A stretch of 64,000 nt of DNA, taken from the NCBI GenBank assembly GCA_016081115.2, contig JABTTQ020002621.1, forward strand, positions 248,001 to 312,000, read 5' to 3'. The position numbers were made by a program, and so were the translations under genes. The notes beneath the pieces are model-generated. The model did no database searches. It worked only from the letters and a program-made list of their open reading frames with translations, and was not told the DNA's origin. Below, piece after piece: positions 23,482-34,134 of the stretch (position 1 is the stretch's first letter; every line of letters starts with the position of its first letter). Source of the stretch: Rehmannia glutinosa (Eukaryota; Streptophyta; Magnoliopsida; Lamiales; Orobanchaceae).

Positions 23482-23495
23482 AAAGATAAGACTGA
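23482..23495. repeat. 3' target site duplication of the LINE
   Basis: AAAGATAAGACTGA overlaps the end of the A tail and matches 17351-17364 with one mismatch. Confidence 0.75.
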
Positions 23496-24504
23496 GATTG
23501 ATTAATAGAAAGTTAATATTAGTGGCCACTTGAGCCTCATGCCTCTTTTTCTTTCCTGGTCTTTGATCTACCCCTTTGTCAACATTCTTTTTTTAGTTTA
23601 CATTTTTCGAAAAACTTTCGCAGACAACTCGGTGTGTTGCGTAAAACTGTTTATTCTTGAGGGGAGTGATTTTTATTTCTACGATGATGTTGTTACTCAG
23701 CCATGGCTTCTGATGGAACTAACAACTTGTTCCCTGCTTTGAATTCTTTCTTGACTTTTTTTTGGGATTATTACAAAAGCCCAGAGATTTCGATTATTAA
23801 AAGACCCGGAGATTTTAGAAAATTGTAAGAAATCCTTGAGGTTTGATTTATTTTACATTTTTCCCTTTCATAAGCAAAAATATTTCAAATCCTTGATATT
23901 TCTATAAATATTACAATTATCTCATTAAATTTAAAACAAAATTAAACCTAAGATGGTTTTTAAATTTTGAAACATCGGTTTTTTTTTTTTTTGTAATTAG
24001 TCCAAACTGGGGACTTTTGTAATTATCCATTTTCGTTTTCTGTTCTTTGAGATCTTGTGACATGAGGGCATATTGTTTTTTTTTTTGAGTGAAACATGAG
24101 GGCATATTGTTGTTCGTAGCTAGGTTATATACCCATAACCCGTCTATACATTTTCTTGGTCATGTATTAATTATTTAATAGCTTGTGATAATATATAATA
24201 ACAAATCCTTAAATTTACCATTCTTCGACAAATTATTATTATAACATTAATCGAAATCCTTCATACATGAAAATGCAACATCATCCACAAAGAAAACCAC
24301 AATAATCTTTGTGGGATGTCATCCATTAATAACCAACCATAGAGATAAGTGACTTATTCAGAAACATCTCATGTTTCACAAGATACCGTACTTATTAATA
24401 ACAATAGCTTCGATATATTGCTATTGCCTTATTCGTCGATATCTTATTATTAAGTTCTTCACTTAGAAGCACTTAATTTTGACGTGCGATTGAAGGACCC
24501 AAGA
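23496..24504. other. Intergenic DNA
   Basis: No gene was recognised. A stretch at 23761-24050 (ATTACAAAAGCCCAGAG and related phrases) resembles repeat-derived sequence. An 18-bp phrase ACATGAGGGCATATTGTT is duplicated at about 24060 and 24093 on either side of a T run. Confidence 0.4.
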
Positions 24505-25059
24505 GTCGGGTGAACAAGAAGATGTTCCATAGTGTAGTAAGCTTGTTGTGTAAAGTGTATGCCATCCCAATATATGAAATTATCCAGGGCTAGGGCAAAT
24601 TGGCACTCCTTTATCTCCACAAACTCTTTTGCTATTGTAGTTATATTTTCCTACAATTCCACAACAAGATTTTAGTGCCATGTTGTTCCTATCAGGACTG
24701 ATACAATTTACAAGCACAATAACTCATTAAAAAAAAACCTCTTATAATCCACAAATCAAGAGAAATTAAGATCAATCAAACAATACTACTTGCCTATAAT
24801 TGATGCATTGGCGATGATTGATCGGACACCATCGTACATGTCGCCATAATATATGGTGATTTTGGGGAATTCCGTTTTAGATTTTCGATGGCGTCTTGAA
24901 GATTATTGTTCTTCCACACGATAAAATCATTCACGGTTTTCAAACATCCGATATCATCATAGGCCGTGGAATCATTTGTTTGTAATGCGATAAGTGTAGG
25001 CATAAATTCGCAGATCTGATTTATAATCGAAAAATGGAAAATACATAATCGAATTATAC

Positions 25060-25165
25060 TTTGCATAAATTGAAATTACAGAATCATACTTATAATTTGC
25101 ATAAATTGAAAATTACAGAATCAGACTTATAATTTGCATAAACTGAAAATTACAGAATCAGATAA
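25060..25165. repeat. Three tandem ~37-bp repeats inside the solo LTR
   Basis: The unit containing ATTACAGAATCAGACTTATA and TTTGCATAAA follows itself with small changes, the last copy being partial. Confidence 0.8.
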
Positions 25166-25377
25166 AAGAAATGGCCCGAATCGTGTGTTTGACACACTAT
25201 CCTTAAAACAGGATAAGACGGAAAACCGGATTACCTTATACCCGTGAATCAAGGTTATACTTTGAAATCACCACCAAAATGCAATTGGAAGCCAAGGGAA
25301 CACAAGAGCAATATACAAGGACTTTTGTTATGCAAGTGTAGGAGTTGAGTTGTGTAGATTGTGAAAACACGAACCTC

Positions 25378-25389
25378 CTTTTTATAGGC
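25378..25389 (-). promoter_or_regulatory. TATA box of the solo LTR
   Basis: The minus strand reads CCTATAAAAAGG in the position expected for an LTR promoter. It would drive transcription toward the 3' end of the GDSL gene. Activity is inferred only. Confidence 0.5.
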
Positions 25390-25408
25390 TTCAAGATCAA
25401 GCCACATT

Positions 25409-25555
25409 AACTCCCCACTACCCCATGACTTGGGGCATTCACTTCCCACTCCTCCATGACTTGGGAGTTTCAAGTGCCATCAATCTCCCACTACTCCATG
25501 AGTTGGAAGTTTCAAGTGTCATCACTCTCCCACTACTCCATGAGTTGGGAGTTTT
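25409..25555. repeat. Near-tandem ~40-bp repeats (CCATGACTTGGGAG type)
   Basis: The phrase CTCCATGA(C/G)TTGGGAG occurs four times at spacings of about 30-42 bp and includes CTCCCACTACTC segments. It lies in the U3 side of the solo LTR, just upstream of the TATA box on the minus strand. It could be an enhancer-like array. Confidence 0.75.
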
Positions 25556-26810
25556 AGATGTTACAAAATTAAATACTATTGGAGTTAAATATTGTCCAGG
25601 AAAATTATGCCCAAAGCACAATTTCCATTCAAATTTTCCAACAGTAAGAATATAGGGAACGCATCCAACAGCACCATTTCCTGGAATTATTATTCGCGTC
25701 GCACCCAATCTGATCAACTCCTGTACGTGTTTAATCATAAATAGAATTATATAGCACATTATTGAAGTAAATATCTAAAAGTTGAAAATAAAGAATATAC
25801 AAAAGATAGATATCACATGTACACAAATATGGAGATTTTAATTATTTAGCAGCCAATTAATAATAATATTTTCTCTAAGGTAAAGTTGGATTAAATAGAG
25901 ATTCATAAATAAACAATTTGGGTAATTACTCTTGTAGCATCCATAATGACCCTTATTATAAAGGGCACATAAGTTTGTACTTCTTGAATGGTCTTGCCCT
26001 CGGGGTCAGTGCATACCCAATGTCATTGCCTTCAATATCACCCATCAATATAAGAGAGTTTCCAAGCCTATTGGCACAATCTGTGAGAAAAATCAAATTC
26101 AAATTACTATTTTAATAATTATTTGTCAAGATAATTTGTGCACAAAAGCCATGGAATTTAGGGTATTTAATTAATTGTTGTTATATATAATTATAATTTA
26201 TAAACCTTTAGGTTTTGAACAAATGGATTTAAGGTGCTTTATAAAACAATCCATTTGACTTCTAAAGGAACAACATAAGGTGGAATAACAATGCCCCTCG
26301 ATTCGAAAAACGAATGGTCAAATCTTGGGCTTAAACTCTGAAAATATGACCCCATCGTATTTGGTATAATGATCCGATAACAAGTACGGCACGATGCTTG
26401 CAGGCCAAAATCAATAGCCGCAAAATCATGATACATTAATTTCGTTAAGTATATCACTATCAAAATATATTACAATTATTGTTGTGAAAAATTGATGACA
26501 AACCTGTATAGTCGAAGTCAACAAGACCATCGGACCAACGATCGGTTGGATAACCTGGATTAGTCTTACCATAAGGATAATGCCTGGCGGAATATGCAAC
26601 ACGGTACAATATATTTCGAGTTTCCAATGTCTCGTAACTCCATCTCCAAAGTGGTACAGGATAGTGAAACGGACACTTAGTAGTTTTCCGGATAATGTTG
26701 CACCAAGCTAGGGCCATTAGCGGGAAAAAGCACACGATTTTTATGAGTGCTTATTGCTATTTCGAGAGAGAGATATTGCAAGTGTTTTAGGAAGATTACT
26801 TAGGAGCTCG

Positions 26811-26820
26811 TATATATAGG
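26811..26820 (-). promoter_or_regulatory. Probable TATA box of the GDSL pseudogene
   Basis: The minus strand reads CCTATATATA about 67-78 bp upstream of the expected start codon, a normal plant distance. Confidence 0.5.
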
Positions 26821-27347
26821 CGTTATGGGGATGGGGTGGCCAATAATAGTATTAGTAACAAGACATTAGGAGTTTGCATTCACCAAAATAAAGTGTTTCT
26901 CGGCTTTTAATTTAGTTGGAAAAAAATTATTTTCTAATATTTGCAAATGTCTTGTAATTGTACTTCACTTAATCGGACTCTAAAAGTTGAGAGATTGGTA
27001 TTTTAGATTTCGATTTTACTTACAGTTGGAGTTTTATAAATTTTCCCCATACACTTGATCTCAACTTCGATTTTATTCGCAAACACCGCCAACTTCTATT
27101 TTCAACTATTTATGCTTATGTTACAATAAATCACTTTGATCTTCTAAAAGTAGAAGTTTTTGCAAACACGCACTCCCATTATTTGAGGTAATGATCGTTT
27201 TGTGAATTCATTTTTCTTGCTTTTGTTTCATACATATCATATGAGATCATGACTAAGAATTGAAAAGATCGCCACAAAATTGAACCATAAAGCGGAACAA
27301 TATATAATAATATTTGTGTTACAGGGGTTTGCATGCAATGATGTTAT
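26821..27347. other. Intergenic DNA upstream of the GDSL pseudogene
   Basis: Nothing with clear edges was seen. It ends at the 5-bp target duplication GTTAT of the following copia element. Confidence 0.4.
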
Positions 27348-27793
27348 TGTTAGAAAATTAAACACAAAAACCAGCAGGAAATTTAATATACTAATTTAGA
27401 AACAAAGCAATAAATAAATAACAAGCCGAAAAAATGTAATGTGTATGGGGATTAGTAGAGCAATAGTAGTAGAGCACTAGAGGATTTGTATTTAATCTTT
27501 GTGTCGACAAAGAGTAATGTAATGTGTCGACAAAGAAAGAGATATACATTTTGAAGATGAATATATATTAGTAGAGCACTAGAGGATTTGTTAAAAAATG
27601 AAGGGCGAAGTCAATTTTTGTGTTTTTTAAAAACCCACTGCACGACTCTTTTTATAGATGAGGTTAAAGCAATTAAACTTCAGTCTTCCACTCAACCATT
27701 TGCATCAAAAAAATAGGATAGTGGGAGGGAATTAGCCGTTGGTGGCTAATAAATAGGAAATAGGTTTTGAATCAATTAAAACATTATCCAACA
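27348..27793 (-). repeat. 3' LTR of copia element, shortened
   Basis: It runs TGTTAG to CCAACA. It matches 32048-32679 but lacks the segment equivalent to roughly 32132-32400. It has a partly duplicated block containing GTGTCGACAAAGA and AGTAGAGCACTAGAGGATTTG. A TATA-like CTATAAAAAGAG on the minus strand lies near 27643-27654. Confidence 0.8.
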
Positions 27794-29210
27794 TTCCCCA
27801 CATGATTTAAAACCTCGAAAATAAATTTTGAGAAAGAGATGAGCATATAATACCGTGTAATAGGTGTAGGTACCTTCCAGGTTTGAACCTCACTTAGTGT
27901 AAATGTACTACCATCTATAGGACAATAGAGACATGAATGTCTTGATCTAAGTCCTTGTGGCTAGATGACAACACATCACACACCATGATATGAGTAAACA
28001 TTGTGGTTCTATCGGTGGTGCGCTTTCCGGTCATCGCGGGAATCTTGTATCATAAACGCGTCATTAGGGAGTAGCCTACACCCCCACAGTGGCGACCCCA
28101 CCACCACGTTCATTTAGGTGAATCCTCCAAGGGTGACTTGTGACCAACCATCCCGCAAAATTATGCCTTTGGATTCATTAAGAGAAAATCTCAACCTCAA
28201 ACGTCACATAAAGAGCACTTAACATCATAGGAATGGGACTCGGAAAAATTCCGCAAAATAAATAATTTATTAAAATATTGTGCTCTTCCAAGTCACCCTT
28301 TTTACAGTTTCGTTTGTACCCGTTGAACTTCGTTCATGGGATCTCCATAGCTCGAAGACGGGTTTCCACTTGTGGTGACTTAATTAATAGGCTCCAATCC
28401 CATTCCCTCGATGATTGTAAAAGCGTCGATGCTTGATCCCTTTGTAAGCGGATCCGCAATGTTGTTTTGACCTAATAAAATCCAAAGAAATAACACCATG
28501 AGAAATTAAATGTCTAATTGATTTATGTCTCACGCGTCAAGTGCCTTCTTTTCTCATTATAATTTTTGCTTTTAGCTCTAGCAATAGCAACTTTGATCAC
28601 AATGTAAAGAAATAGGAGGAATTGGCTTAGGTAATAAAGAAATATCATTTAAAAACTTTTAAGCCATTCACCTCGGTGACGCGGCATCTAAGGCAATTAA
28701 CTCGGCCTCCATAGTTAATCGAGATATTACGATCTGCTTAGCGAGACTTCCATGATATTGCTCCACCTGCCCGGTGTAAATACATATCCACTAGTTGATT
28801 TTGTTTCTCCGAGTCGGTGATCCAATTTGCATCATCAGTAACCTTCTAGAACATCAGGAAAACCTGTGAAGTTAATAGCATAATTAATAGTCCCTTTTAA
28901 ATATTTAAACAATCTTTCCAAAGCATCTCAATGGGAAGTATTAGGACTATGAGTGTATCTTGCTAATCTACCAACAACATACGCAATGTCCGGTCTAGTA
29001 TGATTCATCAAATGCAACAATGATCCAATAATTTGAGAATATTTATGTTGAGAAACACTAGCACCTTTATTTTTTCTCAACTTAAAAGTTGGATCATAAG
29101 GAGTAGATACGATTCACTTTGGAATAATTAAATTTATTCAATAATTTTTCAATATAGTGAGATTGAGACAAAGAAATAGAATTTTTATTTCTAATTATCT
29201 TTATTCATAA
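27794..29210 (-). pseudogene. Copia RNase H region and 3' UTR, degraded
   Basis: On the minus strand near 28960-28900 the reading RLARYTHSPNTSH, then YLKGTINYAINFTGFPDV, matches the RNase H region of copia polyproteins. Many stops interrupt it. The 27794-28300 stretch is the 3' untranslated part with the purine tract next to the LTR. Confidence 0.65.
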
Positions 29211-29801
29211 AATAACATCAACAGGGCCAAGGTCTTTCATATCGAAATGATTAGACAAGAATTTTTTGGTATCATTAATAACATGAATATTGCTACCAAA
29301 AATTAAAATATCATCAACATACAAGCACAAAACCCTTAATAACTAGCCTGGCTTTGTATTTTTCTATAGAACCATCAATCCTCAATTTTTTCTTAAAAAT
29401 CCATTTACACCCAATTGGTTTACAACCAGGTGGTAGGTCCATTAAAACCCAAGTTTTATTAATCAAAAGAGAGTTCATTTCATCATTAATCGCTTCTTTT
29501 CCAAAAGGGAGCATCTAAAGACAACATAACATCATTATAAGTTTTAGGGTCATCTTCAAGCAAAAAGTATAAAAATCATCACCAAAATTTTTAACTTTTC
29601 TACTCCGTTTACTCCTCCCGGGCTCAATAGGTTCCTCATTAAAAATAGTAGGAGAAGAATTATTATCACTAGAACTAGAACATGCACCAATGGACTAGAC
29701 AATTTATCTTTCATAGGAAAAATATTTTCAAAAAATACAGCATCTCTAGATTCAATAATAATATTATTGGAAATTTCAGGAACTTCAGAATTAAACACCA
29801 A
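29211..29801 (-). pseudogene. Copia RT with core deleted
   Basis: The reading LINKTWVLMDLPPGCKPIGC and KWIFKKKLRIDGSIEKYKAR at 29514-29350 is the start of copia RT. Directly after LVIKGF (about 29332) the sequence jumps to the LYVDDILIFGSN box in another frame (about 29275-29325). The roughly 150-residue RT core that should lie between is missing. Upstream at 29556-29801 is the linker from integrase, which mentions EPGRSKRS-like basic text. Confidence 0.8.
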
Positions 29802-29821
29802 AAATCTATAAGTAGTACTAT

Positions 29822-30970
29822 TTAAAGAATAGCCAACAAAAACACAATCAACAGAGTTTTGGGGCCTATTTTTCTTTTCTTAACAATGGGAATATTGACC
29901 TTGGCTAGGCACCCCCACACTTTTAAAAATTTAAGAGTAGGTTTTTTATTCTTCCATAATTCATAAGGAGTTTTGTCAGAATTTTTATAAGGAACTCTAT
30001 TGAGAATCAAACAAGCAGAATATAAAGCTTCACCCCAACAATTTTTAGGCAAACCAGAACTAAGAAGCATTGCATTCACCATATCAAGTAAAGTCTTATT
30101 TTTTTTCTTTCTCGCAACACCATTAGATTGGGGAGAATAAGAAGGTGTCACTTCATGCACAATACCATGCAATTTACAAAAATCAGCCATTTCATCAGAA
30201 GCATATTCACCACCCCTATCAGAGCGAAGAATTTTTATTTTCTTTTCAAGCTGATTTTCAACTTCAGCTTTATATTCTTTAAACTTATCAAATAAATTAC
30301 TCTTCGCATTAATCAAATAAACATAGCAATATTTAGAAAAGTCGTCAATAAAAGTAATGAAATATTGATTACCACCACGGGTTAGGACATGATTGCTATC
30401 ACAAATATCGCTATGAATTAATCCAAGCAACATGGTTTCTTTATCTACTGATTTATGCGGTTTTCTAGGTTGCTTAGCTTGCACACAAATTTCACATTTT
30501 TCTTTCACATTAATAGAAGACTTGGGAATAAGATCTAAGTGCATCATTCTTTTTATTATTCCAGAATTCACATGACCAAGCCTACCATGCCAAGTATCAC
30601 AACATTCAACATTAGCAATAGATAAAGAAGAATTCAAATTTTCATTACTAGAAGAAGGCATTACACTTAAATGAAATAAACCATCCAACATAAAACCTTT
30701 ACCAATAAACTGACCATGTCTGGAAATTACAACTTTGTTGGATTCAAAAACAACTTTATAACCATTCCTAACTAATAAAGACGCACTAATCAAATTTTTC
30801 CTAATATCTGGAATATGGCAAACACCATCTAAAGACAAGACTTTTCCAGACGACAGGGTTAACTGGACTTGGCCTTCTCCTAGGACTCGAGCCACACTCC
30901 CATTCCCCATGCTTACAGTTCTTGTGCCTGATACCTGATATGATAAAAAATAATTTTTATCAGCGCACAC
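29822..30970 (-). pseudogene. Copia protease end, GAG-pre-integrase and integrase
   Basis: The 382-residue open stretch is the best preserved coding part of this element. It begins just inside the protease (VCADKNYFLSYQVSGTRTVS); the preceding WWIDSGANVH catalytic block is separated by frame at about 30970-31000. DTWHGRLGHVNSGIIKRMM with CEICVQAKQPRKPH is the zinc-binding GAG-pre-integrase part. The integrase core follows: HSDICDSNHVLTRGGNQYFI, FIDDFSKYCYVYL, LRSDRGGEYASDEM and HGIVHEVTPSYSPQSNGVAR, with the D, D and E of the DDE triad in place except that the E lies in the altered VARKKKN context. Confidence 0.88.
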
Positions 30971-31049
30971 ATGAACATTAGCCCCAGAGTCTATCCACCA
31001 ATCATTTGAGTTAAAAATAGTATTTAACTCGGACTACTAACAAAATACA

Positions 31050-31391
31050 TTAGTGGGAATTGGAGGCGGCCCCCACAGTCACCACATTAGCTTGTGGTTT
31101 AGAAGTCGGCGGGGGTTTGGACTGATTGTTCTGGCCATGGCGGTGAAAACAGTTCTTGGCAATATGATTAGTCCTCCCACAGACCCAACACTGAACTTGA
31201 CTCCCATTTTTACCTTTTGGCATATTGTTATTGAATTTATTGTTACCAAATCCGCCATTAGCCTTTTTTGGTCCAGTTTTCTTGAAAAATTTAGGCTTTG
31301 GTTTGTGAGGATTTTCAACAATTAAAGCCTTGGCTTGAAAAACAGGTTTTTTGATTTGTTGGGAAGAGGGGTGTCTATCTTCAATTCTCAA
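31050..31391 (-). pseudogene. Copia gag zinc-knuckle segment
   Basis: A Lys/Asn-rich stretch leads to CWVCGRTNHIAKNCFHRHG, a CCHC zinc knuckle of the nucleocapsid part of Gag. It lies downstream of the capsid segment and in a different frame. Confidence 0.85.
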
Positions 31392-31407
31392 AGCAACAAA
31401 TAATTCT

Positions 31408-31998
31408 TCAAGAGAAAAATGTTGGGCTTATGCTTAAGACCTCTAGCAAAATCGGACCAAGATGGAGGCAATTTTTAAGCAAAGAAGACACATAGACAAA
31501 ATCACTTTGTTCGACTCCTTTTGCTTTCATATCATAAATAAGGTTCTCAAACTCAATTAACTGATCAGAAACACTTTTAGTATCAACCATTTGAAAATCT
31601 AACCAATCATCAATAGACACACGTTTGAGACCTTTTTCAGCAGTACCATAACGATAATCAAGTGCATTCCACAATTCAAGTGCAGATTTGGTATGTGAAA
31701 AAATACGATAAATACTATCAGACAAAGCACTCAAAATTCTACCATGACAAAGAATATCCTTATCAGCAAGGTCATCAATTTTGTCACTAGACTCTTTAGT
31801 AGTGTCTTTGCTAGTAGGGGTCTCAGTAGACTTAGTAGCAGAGCTTTCACCATTTTCTTTAAGACCATTTAAAATCACAGAAAATAATCCTAGTTCAGTC
31901 AACCAGAATTTCATTTGTTGTTGCCAACACAAAAAGTTTTTCCCATCAAATTTTCGAGGCTTGCTAGACAAATGACTTAAGAAAATCCATATTGACAA
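31408..31998 (-). pseudogene. Copia gag capsid segment (UBN2-type)
   Basis: The 196-residue frame contains KFDGKNFLCWQQQMKFWL, then CHGRILSALSDSIYRIF, ALELWNALDYRYGTAEKGLK and LIEFENLIYDMKAKG. This is the gag-polypeptide (UBN2/Retrotran_gag_2) domain of plant copia elements. The start is not secure, since upstream text up to the LTR is short (about 50 bp). Confidence 0.88.
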
Positions 31999-32047
31999 GT
32001 CGCAAATAATCCTAAATTAATAGAAATAAAGGTTTCCTCTCTAAACT

Positions 32048-32679
32048 TGTTGGAAAATTTAGGCACAAAAACCAAGCAGGAATTTAATATACTAATTTAG
32101 GAACAAGCAAAGAATAAATAAATAACAAGCCGAAAAGTAAATAAGAGTCAAGTTTAGGATACCGGGTCGAAGCACGCCGTAGCACTCTCTTTAGAGAGGA
32201 AACACCCCACCGCACTTTGGTAATTTTGTTGATAGCACGTTCCTCTCCCAAGATTCGACAACCCGTTGATTCTATCGTGTGCGTGCGAAAGAACCCGAAC
32301 CACTCGTTAACTCAATGCTCAAAAAGGAGAAAGGATAAAAGGGGTCATTTTATTCCGTTTTAATATTGATTTACGATTTTGTGATTGATAATTTGGAGAG
32401 CAAATGTACTGTGTCGACAAAGAGCAGTATGTATATTTTGAAGATGAATATATATTAGTAGAGCACTAGAGGATTTGTTAAAAAATGAAGGGCAGAAGTC
32501 AATTTTTGTGTTTTTAAAAATCCACCGCACGGCTCTTTTTATAGATGAGGTTAAAGCAATTAAACTTCAGTCTTCCACTCAACCATTTGCATCAAAAAAA
32601 TAGGATAGTGGGGGAAATTAGCCGTTGGTGGCTAATAAATAGGAAATAGGTTTTGAATCAGTTAAAACATTATCCAACA
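32048..32679 (-). repeat. 5' LTR of copia element
   Basis: The 632-bp LTR runs from TGTTGG to CCAACA. A minus-strand TATA-like CTATAAAAAGAGCC is at about 32529-32542. Confidence 0.85.
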
Positions 32680-32787
32680 GGTTATTAACTAAAGTAACTC
32701 TGTGTTGGCTAAATAAATCAATTATAGTCTTATTTGAATCTTAACTAACCATAGTGATATGTACACGCGCGCATATATACATATATT

Positions 32788-32826
<39 letters not shown>

Positions 32827-33209
32827 GTAAGTATGTATTTATGAGACTGCAAATGTACGTCTTTGCCATGCAATGCAAAAGAGAACTAATTAAAAACATT
32901 GAATGAAGGAACTACTTAATTCAAAGGGTGGCAAAAATGAAAAAAATAAAATAAAATCTCAACACTGAATTGAAAGTTCTGCACAATAGTGGTGACGGCG
33001 CTAAGCCATGGGGTTTAACATAGGAGGTGGTGGGTGGTGAAGGAGGAACAAAAGAAAACGAAAGAAGAAGAAGAAAACAAAGAAAAATAATAATGGAAAT
33101 TAATAACAAACAAGGGAAGAAAAGAGAAAATGAAACGGAAATAACTCAGCTTGAGTTTCAATTTTTTGAAATGGAGCAAGATAGTATATATATATATATA
33201 TATATATAT
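32680..33209. other. Intergenic DNA with CA and TA microsatellites
   Basis: A CA run at 32789-32804 passes directly into a TA run at 32805-32826. A second TA run lies at 33184-33209. Between them is purine-rich AAG/AAC sequence with no gene. Confidence 0.7.
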
Positions 33210-33395
33210 AGGGGAGGATCAAGTGAGACCATGTCTCTAGGTGAGACACAATGGACTAATCTCAACCATCCCCACTATTAATCAATGAGTATGATTTAAT
33301 GGATAAAAATATATTAAAATATTAATTTAATCAATATAAGGGTAGTAGGGTAAAATAACATAACAAGTTAGTTACAAAAATGGAACCAAATCTCT

Positions 33396-33422
33396 CTCAC
33401 TCTCTCTCTCTCTCTCTCTCTC
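33396..33422. repeat. CT microsatellite
   Basis: A run of CT dinucleotides lies within the TA-targeted element. Confidence 0.85.
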
Positions 33423-34134
33423 ATACATCTCCCAATTTCCCCAATTTCACGTCTCTCTCTCCTCTCTCATATTCCTCCATTAACGCAAATAAAGAAAATT
33501 GTGAAGAACTAGAAAATTACGGTTCATGAAAATTACGAGAGAAAAAACAAGAAAAATCGGTGCAATATTACAGAGAAATAACGAACAAAGTGAGTTCGAA
33601 AACTAAATATGCAACAAAACTCAACTTAATATGCATTATCTCAAACTATCTATGCGGCGTAAAAAAACTAATATGTCGTAAAAGCAAGTATATCAAACTA
33701 TGCAAGACGTCATAAATTATGCAACAAAATCAACTAACTATGTACTATTTAGAAACTATCTATGCATTTTGGAATAACTAAATATAAGTACATTATGTAA
33801 CATCCCATTTTTATAATTTCCAAAAGCAACATCCCATTTTCATAACTAAATATACAATATATTGAACCTATTTATGCGAGTGTAGTATAACTACATATAC
33901 GAGACGTTATATTCAATTATGTCTTGTTTTCGTAAACAAAGTGCCAACAAAATAACTAAATATGCATTATTTGATGTCTAATTATGCAAATAGAAGAACC
34001 CTAACTATCTTTGTAAAATAAAAATATTTGGAAAGAAACGGGTTCCTTAAAATCCGCCACAAAATCCGGTTGTATCAATTTCAGCCCATAAAATCTGGGA
34101 CCACTAATTTGAATTACAAAATTACAATATTACC

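Larger units (their letters stand above)
24995..25643 (-). mobile_element. Solo LTR inserted in a GDSL exon
   Basis: The 649-bp unit starts TGTAGG and ends CCAACA on the plus strand, giving TG...CA ends with a short inverted repeat. ATAAG lies before it (24990-24994) and GTAAG after it (25644-25648), a 5-bp target duplication with one change. Removing the unit and one duplicate copy restores the GDSL reading PYILT-ALQTND in one frame, which supports the boundaries. It carries a minus-strand TATA box (CCTATAAAAAGG, 25378-25389). It has no internal coding region, so it is a solo LTR left by recombination or a very small element. Confidence 0.8.
24505..26744 (-). pseudogene. GDSL esterase/lipase gene, dead
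   Basis: The gene resembles plant SGNH/GDSL esterases (secreted serine hydrolases, five-exon type). From the right, KIVCFFPLMALAWCN is a signal peptide whose expected start codon is ATA (26744-26742). The GDSL block lies near 26660 in shifted frames and reads YHFGDG, with Gly in place of the catalytic Ser. GYPTDRWSDG at about 26550 ends exon 1. FFESRGIVIPPYVVPLEVKW (26255-26315) is exon 2. An AG-bounded exon 3 gives NRLGNSLILMGDIEGNDIGY near 26000-26070, with the block III Gly-x-Asn-Asp. Exon 4 gives ELIRLGATRIIIPGNGAVGC (25670-25730), is interrupted by a solo LTR, and resumes at 24989 with LQTNDSTAYDDIGCLKTVND. The last exon (about 24505-24700) gives YNYNSKRVCGDKGVPICP and WDGIHFTQQAYYTME, keeping the Asp-x-x-His of block V. 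At least five frameshifts, start loss and catalytic loss make it a clear pseudogene. Confidence 0.88.
27348..32679 (-). mobile_element. Ty1/copia element with both LTRs, internally deleted
   Basis: The left LTR (27348-27793) and right LTR (32048-32679) begin TGTTAG/TGTTGG and end CCAACA. GTTAT precedes the left LTR (27343-27347). GTTAT also follows the right LTR (32681-32685) after one extra G. The internal order on the minus strand is gag, zinc knuckle, protease, integrase, RT and RNase H, the copia order. A polypurine tract (TGTGGGGAA on the minus strand) adjoins the left LTR. No standard primer site was recognised beside the right LTR. The RT is deleted and the LTRs differ by a 190-bp indel, so the copy is inactive. 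Confidence 0.85.

Noticed and set aside
25439..25759. A 106-codon frame read through from the GDSL exon into repeated NSWSSGR text
   Set aside because: The repeated part comes from the solo LTR array, not from the gene. The true exon stops at 25644.
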